In this document: one piece after another, positions 1-8,394 of the stretch | Layout of the letters: the number at the start of each line of letters is the position of its first letter | Numbering within the stretch: the first letter of the stretch is position 1 | From: Rheinheimera sp. | Lineage (GTDB): Bacteria > Pseudomonadota > Gammaproteobacteria > Enterobacterales > Alteromonadaceae | NCBI RefSeq assembly: GCF_030824435.1 | Contig: NZ_JAVBXS010000105.1 | Span: 1-64,000 of the forward strand | Direction: 5' to 3' | DNA: 64,000 bases | The notes under the pieces: model-generated | Databases searched by the model: none | Seen by the model: the letters and a program-made list of their open reading frames with translations, nothing else | Told to the model about the DNA's origin: nothing | Program-made: the position numbers and the translations under genes

Positions 1-932
1 TGGATATCAATATTAAAAATACCTATTTGTTTATTTTTAATACCGGCATCAGCAAATTTGAAGCCGAAACTGATGAAGATGCCAAATACCAGAAGCTGAT
101 CCAGGCTTTTCACCATCTGGATAAAGAGCGTGAAGCTATTGAACGCCGCGCCAGAGTGGCATTAACCGAAGTGGCGTCAACGCTGAAGGGTTTAAGATCA
201 GACTTAGAACGTCTGCATCGCGAGCTCAATAGTTTTAACCGCGGGATCTGGCGTCATCAGATTTCCAATTTGCAGGATTTTAAAATTGAGATTGTCGACC
301 GCAAACTGCTGGTCGGTCATATCGACACTATCCTGACCACATCGGACGCTTATCAGCAAGGCGATACCCTGGATTTATTAGCACCGGGTGTCACCACAGA
401 CGAGCGCGAAATTAACGCTGCCAAAGATTATCTTATTCAGGCCGCCAGCGAAAAATCGGGCCTGACTTTGTCTGATTTATTTGATATCCGCTTTAAAGTG
501 GTCAACCGCGCCGGTGAAGTGGAATATTTTGACAAAATAGATTCAGCCGGCTCCAACGGTACCCGTATTACCATTAAGTTATTGTGTGGCATGTTGTTTA
601 TCCGGCAGTTATTGGCTGAACGGGAACGCGGTAAATACCGTATTCCTATTTATATTGACGAAGCGGCCGACATTGACCCGCATAACCAGCAGGCATTGAT
701 TGAAACAGCGCTGAATTTTGGTTTTGTGCCAATTTTTGCCTCAGTCAAACCACAAACCAGCTGCCGTTATATAGTGCCTATTCGCACGGTAAAAAATGGC
801 GCACAAAACTGGGTGGATGAAAAAGACTGGATCCTTTGTGAACAAATTGGCAGCACTGAGCCTTTGTTAACTGCTGATAATGCCGATGCTCCGGCAGATA
901 AAACCGAAAACACGGCAGCGCTTGCTGACTAA
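1..932 (+). CDS. SMC/MukB-like coiled-coil ATPase, C-terminal part (truncated by window edge)
   Basis: The reading frame is open from the first base, so only about 310 C-terminal residues are seen; the TTG at 27 is not the true start. The first half is charged and probably coiled-coil (LDKEREAIERRARVAL, then LKGLRSDLERLHREL). The second half looks like an ABC/SMC head. A Ser-Gly-Asn-rich segment SAGSNGT near 543-563 sits where SMC proteins carry their signature motif. A hydrophobic strand ending in Asp-Glu (IPIYIDEA, about 642-665) looks like a Walker B. The Walker A would lie upstream of the window. Such ATPases act in chromosome organisation, DNA repair or plasmid defence (MukB, MksF and JetC types), but I cannot place this one in a named family. 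The tail is Ala/Asp-rich and looks disordered. The next gene, tamA, is unrelated in function. Confidence 0.6.
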   Translation, partial: DINIKNTYLFIFNTGISKFEAETDEDAKYQKLIQAFHHLDKEREAIERRARVALTEVASTLKGLRSDLERLHRELNSFNRGIWRHQISNLQDFKIEIVDRKLLVGHIDTILTTSDAYQQGDTLDLLAPGVTTDEREINAAKDYLIQAASEKSGLTLSDLFDIRFKVVNRAGEVEYFDKIDSAGSNGTRITIKLLCGMLFIRQLLAERERGKYRIPIYIDEAADIDPHNQQALIETALNFGFVPIFASVKPQTSCRYIVPIRTVKNGAQNWVDEKDWILCEQIGSTEPLLTADNADAPADKTENTAALAD

Positions 933-943
933 AAGGTTGTTTT

Positions 944-977
944 GCAGTGCATGCCGCCAGGAAAGCGCCTGCACTGC
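944..977. other. Inverted repeat after the SMC-like gene
   Basis: GCAGTGCA (944-951) and TGCACTGC (970-977) form a perfect 8-bp stem around an 18-base loop, 12 bases after the stop codon of the ATPase gene. No T-run follows, so it is at best a weak or factor-assisted terminator. The remaining gap to tamA (978-1081) holds nothing else I recognise. Confidence 0.3.
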
Positions 978-1094
978 TGAAAAATCAGCCAGTTATCTTG
1001 TTACTGCTGAACTTTTACCAGCACTTTTACTCAGAACCAGAACGCTGATTGCCTGCCAGCAGCTTTTACTTTTTTTCAGACAAGGAGTTTGGTC

Positions 1095-2828
1095 ATTCGC
1101 GGTTTCAGTCAGGGCTCTGTATTTATCTTTTGCCTGCTGTTGTGGCTGTTGTTCACCGCGGCCACTGCTGCTGCAGCCAATCGTATTGAACTGATTGGCG
1201 TCACAGGTGAGCGTAAAGAAAACATTGAGCTTTATCTGTCGTCTATTGCTGCAGCAGAAATTAACACTTCGGCCCGTTTTAAAAACCGTGTCAGCCGCGA
1301 TATTAAAAAAGCGCTCAGAGGCCTGGGGTATTATCAGGTTGTTGTTGATTTTATTGATGAAAAAGACGGCAAAGATTATGTGCTCAAAGCCAAAATTAAT
1401 GCCAATAAATATGTGTATATTCAAACCAACGATTTACGTATTTATGGTGGTGCCGCCAATGACACCCAGTTTTTGCAACTTTTAAAAAACGCTGCGCCAA
1501 AAAAAGGCGAACGTTTGCACCATGGCAAATATGAAAATTATAAAAGCGAGTTAATGAGCCTTGCCAACCGCAAAGGCTTTTTTGACGCCAAATTTATCCG
1601 CTCTGAACTTTATGTCAAACCAGGCGACAGGCGCGGCACAGTAAGGCTGTATTTTGATTCTGGCCAAAGGTATAAATTTGGTGACATCAGTTTTCATGGT
1701 GCGCAAATAAAAAAAGCCCGCTTAAAGTCGTTATTAAAATTCCGCAAAGGCGACCACTACTCTGCCCGACTGCTTGGCGAGCTAAATCAATCGCTTGCCA
1801 CCACCAACTGGTTTGGCAGCATTAACCTGGAAGCCGACGTTGAAAACCGGAAAAACGGTGAGTTGCCGCTTCGCATCGAACTGACGCCTGCACTGAAAAA
1901 CAGTGTGGAGGCCGGTGTCGGTTATGAAACCGACGTACATGGCCGCCTCAAAGCCAAGTGGGAAAAACCCTGGATTAATGACAGAGGCCATAGCCTGGGT
2001 GCAGATTTAGCCTTGTCTAATCCGGAGCAAATTCTGGAAACCCGCTACAAAATGCCGCTGCGGGACGTCAATAACGACTATTACCAGTTTGTGCTGGGTT
2101 ATAAAAACCTCGATAAACTCGACACCGTCAGTCAGGAATTTAACCTGCTGGCCGAGCGCAACTGGCTGCTCAAAAACGGTTGGAACCGTAATGTTTCAAT
2201 GCGCTGGTTATATGAAGATTATTTACAAGGCACGCAGGCAGCAACCTCTAACCTTTTTATGCCGGGCATTAGTTTTAGTAAGGGCACCAACAGCGGCGGC
2301 AGTATGCCGCAGGACGCCGATTATTACCTGATAGCGGCCGAAATTGCCGACCAAAGCTGGGGCTCCGACACCGATTTTATCCGTTTACGCGGCAGAGCCG
2401 GCAAAATTGGCAGCTGGAGTGTTGATAAACGCTGGCTGCTGCGCTTTGACGCCGGCACTATTTTGCAGGAAAGCATCGAAAATATTCCGTCTTCATTACG
2501 CTTTTTCGCCGGTGGCGATAACAGCCTGCGTGGTTATCAATACCGCACAGTGGCGCCACAAGACGCGCAGGGCCTTTATATTGGCGGTTTGCATATGGCG
2601 GTGGCCACTATGGAATATCAACACAGAGTGAAAGGCGACTGGTGGCTGGCGCTTTTTACCGACTACGGCAGTGTCTGGAACAATAACCCTGACTGGCAAA
2701 GAGGCGTCGGCGCTGGCATTCGCTGGGCATCGCCGATAGGCCCGGTGCGGCTTGATTTTGCTTTTGGCCTCGACGCCAAACCCGGTACCGACTTTCGCAT
2801 TCACTTTACCCTTGGGCCTGAATTATGA
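1095..2828 (+). CDS. tamA: TamA, outer-membrane BamA-family translocation subunit
   Basis: TamA is the outer-membrane barrel of the TAM complex, which helps insert some outer-membrane proteins and, with TamB, moves phospholipid to the outer membrane. A signal peptide (hydrophobic run then Ala-rich end, roughly residues 8-28) precedes about three POTRA domains (to around residue 265) and a 16-strand barrel. The Omp85 hallmark LRGY lies near residue 478, and the protein ends in an alternating beta-signal-like strand. The start is unusual. AAGGAG at 1082-1087 is one base from the in-frame TTG (1089) but seven from an ATT (1095). Using ATT gives 577 residues, the length of E. coli TamA, and a basic signal-peptide start (Met-Arg-Gly). 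The stop overlaps tamB (ATGA), so the two are translationally coupled. The family call is firm; the start codon is not. Confidence 0.93.
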   Translation: MRGFSQGSVFIFCLLLWLLFTAATAAAANRIELIGVTGERKENIELYLSSIAAAEINTSARFKNRVSRDIKKALRGLGYYQVVVDFIDEKDGKDYVLKAKINANKYVYIQTNDLRIYGGAANDTQFLQLLKNAAPKKGERLHHGKYENYKSELMSLANRKGFFDAKFIRSELYVKPGDRRGTVRLYFDSGQRYKFGDISFHGAQIKKARLKSLLKFRKGDHYSARLLGELNQSLATTNWFGSINLEADVENRKNGELPLRIELTPALKNSVEAGVGYETDVHGRLKAKWEKPWINDRGHSLGADLALSNPEQILETRYKMPLRDVNNDYYQFVLGYKNLDKLDTVSQEFNLLAERNWLLKNGWNRNVSMRWLYEDYLQGTQAATSNLFMPGISFSKGTNSGGSMPQDADYYLIAAEIADQSWGSDTDFIRLRGRAGKIGSWSVDKRWLLRFDAGTILQESIENIPSSLRFFAGGDNSLRGYQYRTVAPQDAQGLYIGGLHMAVATMEYQHRVKGDWWLALFTDYGSVWNNNPDWQRGVGAGIRWASPIGPVRLDFAFGLDAKPGTDFRIHFTLGPEL

Positions 2829-5800
2829 AGTTCAGCTGGTATCTGCTGAAACGTTTTTTGTTAAGCCTGCTGGCGCTGTTTTTAATCAGTCTGGCGCTGC
2901 TTGGCACCAATTTAAGCTTGCAACTCGGTGCCTTGCTGGCCGGTTATTATGTGCCTGCTTTTACCGTTGGCAGCATCAACGGCGACCTGTGGCGTGGTTT
3001 TACCCTGCTGGATATTCAGTATCGGGATGAACACAACCAAGTTAATATCCAGAGTTTACAAGCAAGGCTTGACTGGCGCTGTTTCAGCGGCAAATCCTTG
3101 TGTCTGGATTATCTGCAGCTTGATGGCGCCAAACTTAAGTTACAACATGCTGCCAAAACCACGGAAAACAACACCAGACTGACGATGCCAGATGCGCCCT
3201 TCCCGCTGCATATCAACCGGCTCACAGTGAATAACCTGATACTGCAACAACCTGAGTTGCAGCTGCAACTGAACAAGTTACACACTGCATTAAGCTGGCA
3301 ACAAGACCAACTGGATTTGGGCGACAGTGTTGTTGATCAGCTGACAGTTCAACTGCCTGCTGCAGCAAAAGCGGTAAAAACAGCAAAAACAAAGGGCTGG
3401 CAATTGCCACAGCTACCGGCGCTGCCGGATTTGGCGGCTATAGAATTACCGCTGCAACTGAAGCTTAAAAGTTTAGTGCTCAGTGACATTCAGCTGTTTG
3501 CAGGCAAAAAAGCCCTGCTGAAACTGACAACAGCCAACCTGAACGCCAATCTCAGTCATCAGCACTGGCAACTGGCACTGAATGAATTTCACGCCACAGA
3601 ACCCTTGTTACAAGGGCAAAGCCAGATGGATATCAAACCCAAAGATAAAGCTTCTGTTGATATTCAGTTACAGCTTTTAAAGCAGCCCTGGTTAGTTGAA
3701 CAACAACTAGACCTCAGCCTGCAAGGGCCGTTGCACACTGTGCTTTTGAACGCCCAGCTCAGTGGTAAACAGCTCAGTGGTGAACAGCAGGCAAGCCTCA
3801 CTGGCAGTTTAGACCTCAGCAAAAAAGTGCCGGAATTTGATCTGCAGCTGCGCTCTGAAGCACTGCATTATGAAGTTGCTGCCGAAGCCAGTGACAACGC
3901 TGAAGTGGCTGCAGAAAACACGCAGCGCAGTTACCGTCTGGCGAACCTGCAGCTTCACCTGCTGGGTTCCACCGCGGAACTGCAGCTCAAAGGTGGCACT
4001 CAGTTACAGTTCCCTGATTTACCAGGCAGCCGGCTGGATATAGACGCACGCTATCAGGCAGCCACAGCCCGGGTGCAACTGCAGCAATTCGACCTGCAGA
4101 CCTTAGGCGGCGCCCTGAAGGCCAAAGCAAGTTTGGATCTGGCCACACAACAACTACAAAGTGAAATAACACTCCAGGAACTGCAACCCGGTTTATTCTG
4201 GGCCGATTATCCCGGTATTTTAACGGGCAACCTGACACTGGCTGCCAGTTTGCAGCCAGATGCCATCCGGCTGAACCTGTCGGCAATGCAGCTTAACGGT
4301 GATTTACGTGATCTGCCGCTGAAACTGCAAGGCAGCCTGCAGCTGGAACAACATGCTGAGCATTGGTCGGTACAAACACCACAGCTTACGCTGAGTCATG
4401 GCCCAAACCAGCTATCGGCAAAGGGTGTGCTCACCGAACAATGGGATCTGCAAATTGCACTACAAATGCCTGATTTATCGCAAAGTGTGGCGCAAAGTGA
4501 AGGCCAGTTGCAGGGCCTGATAGCCGTAACAGGTGCGCCAAAAACACCAACCCTGACGCTCAATTTAAGCGGCAATCAGCTGAATTATCAGGACGATTAT
4601 GCGCTGGCTGGTTTTACCCTGAGCGGCACTCTGGCTGCGCTTGGCGCACAACCTTCTTCTTTATCGCTGAAAGCTCAGGATGGGCAGGCGCCTGGTTTAC
4701 AACTACAGCAGTTGGATTGGCAGCTGGTTGGCACTTTGTCCGAGCATCAAAGCCATTTGCAAATTGACAGCCATCAGCTGCAAGCCGTGCTGGCCATGAC
4801 AGGGCAATACCAAAAAGACAGCTGGCTGGCGCACTGGCAGGAAGCCCGTTTTAAATCAGATATGGGCGACTGGCAACTGGACGAACCTATGCAAAGTAAC
4901 TGGCAACAACAGCAAAAAACGCTGCGGCTTAGCCCTTCGTGCTGGCTGGATAAAGAAGCCAGTCTTTGCATAACGTCAGACCAGCCGTTATCCGCCACCC
5001 AAGGTGCTGTTGCCGTGACTGTCAATCAACTTGATTTGGCGTCACTCAGTTTATTGCTGGACCAAAACCAAAGCCTGAGTGGCCGTGTTGATGGCCAGCT
5101 CAAACTTGGCTGGTTGCCAAAACAATTACCCACTTTGCTATTACAACTACAAGGCGAAGCCGGTCAGTTTAATTATCAGACCACCAGCTTATTAGAAGTG
5201 CCCTGGCAGCAGCTGACCCTAAAGGCAGAACTGCAGAACAACGAACTGCGCTCTGAAATGGCCATTGGTTTTTCAGCACAAAGTGAAGCAAAACTTAAGC
5301 TGAAATTACAACAGCTTGATAAAAAAGAAAAAACCATAGATGCCAGATTTCAGCTGCAACAAATGGATCTGGCATTCTTGCGGCCTTTACTCAACGACTA
5401 CAGCCAGTTTCAGGCGCTGCTTGGCGCCGATGTCAAAGCCACAGGCCAACTGAACAACCCTGAACTTCAGGGTAATATTCAGCTGGAGCAATTAAAACTG
5501 ACCGGCCGTCAGGCACCTATGGATATTCAAAACGCCAGCCTGAAGCTAACTTTTAACGGTTATCAGGGCCAGTTAGCGGGTGAACTCAACACTCCACAAG
5601 GAGGGCTCAGGATGGACGGCAACGCCGACTGGCAAAGCAGCGTCCATTGGTTTGCCAAACTGGCACTCAAAGGAGAAAACGTCAGCGTCAGTTTGCCCAA
5701 TACCGAGCTGACCTTATCACCGGATTTACATTTTAATGCCGATGCCAGTGGCGGCCGTTTAACTGGCCTGGTGAATATTCCCAAAGGCAAAATTGAAGTG

Positions 5801-6598
5801 GACGACCTGCCACAAAATGCCACTAAAGTGTCGGATGATGAAATTCTGATCAACACTCAGGATCTGGATTATGTTGCCTCAGAGCGTTGGCGCTTAAGCT
5901 CAGATGTACGGGTTGTGCTGGGCGACAATATGCAGCTGGCCGCCTTTGGCCTGAAAACAAAACTTGCCGGCGAATTGCGTGTGCGGCAAAACGGCGCTTT
6001 GCCTACGGTGCATGGTCAGGTGACGTTACAAAACGGGACTTTCCGCGCTTATGGTCAGGACTTACAACTGCGTAAAGGCAAACTGAATTTTAATGGCCCT
6101 GCTGATCAGCCTTTAATGGCGATTGAAGCTATCCGCAATCCGGAAAAAACCGAAGATGGTGTCATTGCCGGTTTAAGAGTGAATGGCTTATCAGATAATC
6201 CGGTGGTGGAAGTGTTTTCCACTCCGGCCAAACCTCAGGCCAATGCTTTGGCTTATTTGTTGATGGGCCGTGATTTAAACAGCAATAGTTCGGATAAAAG
6301 TATGACCACCAGCCTGATTGGTATTGGCATAGCCAGCAGCGGCAAATTAGTAGGCCAACTGGGTGAAGTCTTTGGTTTAAAAGAGCTCAGCCTCGACACT
6401 GCCGGCAGTGGCACCGACTCAAAAGTAACGGTCAGTGGTTATTTATCGCCAAAGTTACAGGTGAAATATGGTGTGGGGATTTTTAACCAGTTTGGTGAAT
6501 TTACTTTGCGTTACCGCCTGATGCAAAAGTTGTATCTGGAGGCTGTGCAGAGCGTGAATACTTCAGTGGACTTGTTATATAAAGTGGAGTTTGACTAA
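2825..6598 (+). CDS. tamB: TamB, inner-membrane-anchored AsmA-like bridge protein
   Basis: TamB is a long periplasmic beta-taco protein that spans from the inner membrane to TamA and is implicated in outer-membrane protein assembly and phospholipid transport. The 1257-residue length matches the usual ~1260. An N-terminal membrane anchor (about residues 8-30, Leu-rich) is followed by a very long beta-rich region full of alternating Leu/Gln strands. The C-terminal DUF490/TamB domain covers roughly the last 340 residues and ends in a beta-signal-like strand. The ATG overlaps the tamA stop by four bases. A small in-frame duplication, QLSGKQLSGEQ, lies at about 3756-3788. The final codons (Phe-Asp-stop) are the first unit of the 15-bp repeat array that follows. 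Confidence 0.93.
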   Translation: MKFSWYLLKRFLLSLLALFLISLALLGTNLSLQLGALLAGYYVPAFTVGSINGDLWRGFTLLDIQYRDEHNQVNIQSLQARLDWRCFSGKSLCLDYLQLDGAKLKLQHAAKTTENNTRLTMPDAPFPLHINRLTVNNLILQQPELQLQLNKLHTALSWQQDQLDLGDSVVDQLTVQLPAAAKAVKTAKTKGWQLPQLPALPDLAAIELPLQLKLKSLVLSDIQLFAGKKALLKLTTANLNANLSHQHWQLALNEFHATEPLLQGQSQMDIKPKDKASVDIQLQLLKQPWLVEQQLDLSLQGPLHTVLLNAQLSGKQLSGEQQASLTGSLDLSKKVPEFDLQLRSEALHYEVAAEASDNAEVAAENTQRSYRLANLQLHLLGSTAELQLKGGTQLQFPDLPGSRLDIDARYQAATARVQLQQFDLQTLGGALKAKASLDLATQQLQSEITLQELQPGLFWADYPGILTGNLTLAASLQPDAIRLNLSAMQLNGDLRDLPLKLQGSLQLEQHAEHWSVQTPQLTLSHGPNQLSAKGVLTEQWDLQIALQMPDLSQSVAQSEGQLQGLIAVTGAPKTPTLTLNLSGNQLNYQDDYALAGFTLSGTLAALGAQPSSLSLKAQDGQAPGLQLQQLDWQLVGTLSEHQSHLQIDSHQLQAVLAMTGQYQKDSWLAHWQEARFKSDMGDWQLDEPMQSNWQQQQKTLRLSPSCWLDKEASLCITSDQPLSATQGAVAVTVNQLDLASLSLLLDQNQSLSGRVDGQLKLGWLPKQLPTLLLQLQGEAGQFNYQTTSLLEVPWQQLTLKAELQNNELRSEMAIGFSAQSEAKLKLKLQQLDKKEKTIDARFQLQQMDLAFLRPLLNDYSQFQALLGADVKATGQLNNPELQGNIQLEQLKLTGRQAPMDIQNASLKLTFNGYQGQLAGELNTPQGGLRMDGNADWQSSVHWFAKLALKGENVSVSLPNTELTLSPDLHFNADASGGRLTGLVNIPKGKIEVDDLPQNATKVSDDEILINTQDLDYVASERWRLSSDVRVVLGDNMQLAAFGLKTKLAGELRVRQNGALPTVHGQVTLQNGTFRAYGQDLQLRKGKLNFNGPADQPLMAIEAIRNPEKTEDGVIAGLRVNGLSDNPVVEVFSTPAKPQANALAYLLMGRDLNSNSSDKSMTTSLIGIGIASSGKLVGQLGEVFGLKELSLDTAGSGTDSKVTVSGYLSPKLQVKYGVGIFNQFGEFTLRYRLMQKLYLEAVQSVNTSVDLLYKVEFD

Positions 6599-6663
6599 AG
6601 GTTGTTTGGATAAGCGTAGATTGAATAAACTTTGTTTGAGTACACTTTGTTTGAATAAACAGC
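6589..6663. repeat. Five-unit degenerate 15-bp tandem repeat at the end of tamB
   Basis: Five consecutive 15-base units start at 6589, 6604, 6619, 6634 and 6649, with consensus GTTTGAATAAACTTT. The last two units differ from each other at only a few positions. The first unit overlaps the tamB stop codon. Each unit holds a short dyad (GTTT-GAAT-AAAC). A second 15-bp-period array lies at 60925-60984. No open frame with expected signals uses it; the function is unknown. Confidence 0.7.
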
Positions 6664-6688
6664 GTGCATTTTATGTCGCTGCTGGCCA

Positions 6689-6722
6689 CCGGAACACTGT
6701 TGCCCGTCGGGCGGTGTTCCGG
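6689..6722. terminator. Long hairpin between convergent tamB and cmoM
   Basis: CCGGAACAC (6689-6697) pairs with GTGTTCCGG (6714-6722). Inside it GCCCG and CGGGC (6702-6712) form a second stem around one T. The result is a strong, almost continuous hairpin. Neither strand has a T-run after it, so it could be a factor-dependent terminator, an mRNA-stabilising stem or a REP-like element. It lies between two convergent genes, where it could serve both. Confidence 0.5.
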
Positions 6723-6739
6723 CTCCTTGAGTTGTCAGC

Positions 6740-7513
6740 TCAGAGTGGTTTTTTTAATAACAAATGTTGATAACGGCCCAAAGAAGCATAAGGCTCCACT
6801 CTGTTGTATCTGAGTTCTACTTCCAGCAATTTATCAAATTCTGTTTCCTGCTCAGAGCGGTCGCGTAAATAATCATGAAAACAACGCACGCCGGTTTTAC
6901 TCAACAATTCAAAACCTTGTGTCTGACACCAACCCAACACATCTAAAGGATTCAGCGGATGTTGTGGGCTTAAACTGACCTTTTTTTTGTAAGCTAAATC
7001 GCGCAGCACATAGTTAAAATTGCCATACACAATATTGGAAAACCTTTTGGCGTCAACGTTATAAAACATCAGCGACAAGGTGCCGCCAGGTGTAAGCAAT
7101 TGCCACAGCTGTGTTATCGCCTGTTCAGCATCGGCCAGCCATTCCAGCACTGCATGACAAAGCACCACCGGATATTGGTTATTTTGTGACACGAGCTCAG
7201 CAAGCCCGATGTGTTGAATGTTGATTTGTGGCAGTAACCCCTGCTCTTTTGCTTGTTGCTCTGCCATGGCTAACATTTCGGATGACAAATCTGTCAGCAG
7301 CACCTGATGGCCCAATGACGCCAGCCACAACGCCAGTTGGCCCTGACCTGCGCCCACATCCAGCACTCTGGTTGGTTGTGCTAACGCGGCACATTCGGAT
7401 AAATCCCGTTGTAACACCAGCTGGCGCAACCGGCCTTTACTGGTTTGGTAAATATTCTGCTGGAATTTCGCCGCTATGCTGTCAAAATTGCGGTCCGATT
7501 TGTTTTTTGTCAT
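6740..7513 (-). CDS. cmoM: CmoM, tRNA 5-carboxymethoxyuridine methyltransferase
   Basis: CmoM (formerly SmtA) uses S-adenosylmethionine to methylate the carboxyl of 5-carboxymethoxyuridine at tRNA wobble position 34, giving mcmo5U. The 257-residue protein has a class I methyltransferase fold with the SAM loop VLDVGAGQGQ at about 50-59. Family hallmarks are the N-terminal DRNFDSIAAKF, HAVLEWLAD in the middle, SLMFYN, and KTGVRCFHDYLRD near the end; all resemble E. coli CmoM closely. Start ATG at 7513. It diverges from elyC with only six bases between the two start codons, so its promoter must lie inside elyC or overlap that start. Confidence 0.92.
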   Translation of the reverse strand: MTKNKSDRNFDSIAAKFQQNIYQTSKGRLRQLVLQRDLSECAALAQPTRVLDVGAGQGQLALWLASLGHQVLLTDLSSEMLAMAEQQAKEQGLLPQINIQHIGLAELVSQNNQYPVVLCHAVLEWLADAEQAITQLWQLLTPGGTLSLMFYNVDAKRFSNIVYGNFNYVLRDLAYKKKVSLSPQHPLNPLDVLGWCQTQGFELLSKTGVRCFHDYLRDRSEQETEFDKLLEVELRYNRVEPYASLGRYQHLLLKKPL

Positions 7514-7519
7514 GGTGTT

Positions 7520-8380
7520 ATGGAAGTTCCCGTTAAAATTCTGGCATCACCAGCGGTAATTTTTGTGCTGCTGGCTATTTTGCTGCTTATGTTACATCAA
7601 TTCCGGCCCCGAGCCGCCAAAGGCGGTTGCCTTTTGTTGTTGCTGCTGCTTTGGGGTGCCAGCACCAAACCTTTGGTTGATCAGCTGGCTGCACCGCTGG
7701 AGCTGCAATACAAGCTTTTTGACGCTTCGCCAACTCAAATGCGGCTGCAGCATATCTGGGTACTGGGTTGTAACCATCAGGACAGCGACTTTTTACCTTT
7801 AACCAGTCAGCTGGAACCCTGCTCTTTGGCCAGAGTCAGCGAAGCTGTAAGGCTTTGGCATCAACAACCACAGGCGTTATTGCATTTCAGTGGTCATATT
7901 GAAGGTCGCCAGACTGAGCATACTGAAATGGCCCGCCGTTATGCCGTGGCAATGGGGGTAACTTCAGGGCAAATCCGTTTACATCAACTGCCACACAATA
8001 CCAGGCAGGAAATTCAGACCTTATTGACAACAGTGGGCAATGAGAACACAGCACTGGTCACTTCAGCCATGCATATGCCAAGGGCAATGCGCTGGGTGCA
8101 GTTTTATCACGAGCAGTCTGTTAGCCAGGCTATTGCCGGTGCCCAGCAACAACATAATCCGCTGTTTAAAAACCATCAGATCATGGCTGCCCCTACTGAC
8201 TTCACCATCAGAAGAACGACACACCAGCTGCAAGCCAGTCATTTTATCCCTTCAGTCACCGCCATCAGTGCTTTGGGTTATGTACATTACGAATATCTGG
8301 GGCTGGTATTACAACAGTGGCAAATGAGCCAAACTGAAGCAGAACAAAACAGCATCACCGACTTGCCACAACCTGAATAA
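7520..8380 (+). CDS. elyC: ElyC-like DUF218 envelope protein
   Basis: ElyC is an inner-membrane protein with a periplasmic DUF218 domain, needed in E. coli for normal peptidoglycan and undecaprenyl-carrier use and linked to enterobacterial common antigen control. The frame is open further upstream, but ATG 7520 gives a natural start followed by two membrane segments (residues ~8-24 and ~32-46), the ElyC topology. The DUF218 domain follows: IWVLGC strand, a conserved RVSEAVRLW helix, and LVTSAMHMPRAM, very close to the ElyC motif. 286 residues. Within the domain two Cys (in LGCN and EPCSL) are about 20 residues apart. A second DUF218 gene lies at 34238-34993 beside wecC. SanA/YdcF paralogues are the alternative; the topology favours ElyC. 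Confidence 0.8.
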   Translation: MEVPVKILASPAVIFVLLAILLLMLHQFRPRAAKGGCLLLLLLLWGASTKPLVDQLAAPLELQYKLFDASPTQMRLQHIWVLGCNHQDSDFLPLTSQLEPCSLARVSEAVRLWHQQPQALLHFSGHIEGRQTEHTEMARRYAVAMGVTSGQIRLHQLPHNTRQEIQTLLTTVGNENTALVTSAMHMPRAMRWVQFYHEQSVSQAIAGAQQQHNPLFKNHQIMAAPTDFTIRRTTHQLQASHFIPSVTAISALGYVHYEYLGLVLQQWQMSQTEAEQNSITDLPQPE

Positions 8381-8394
8381 TCAAAAACAACATG

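Noticed and set aside
6501-6689. Possible five-residue-repeat protein read from the 15-bp array (minus strand)
   Set aside because: The apparent repeats come from the DNA period; the frame overlaps tamB antisense and does not match the A(D/N)LxX pentapeptide consensus.
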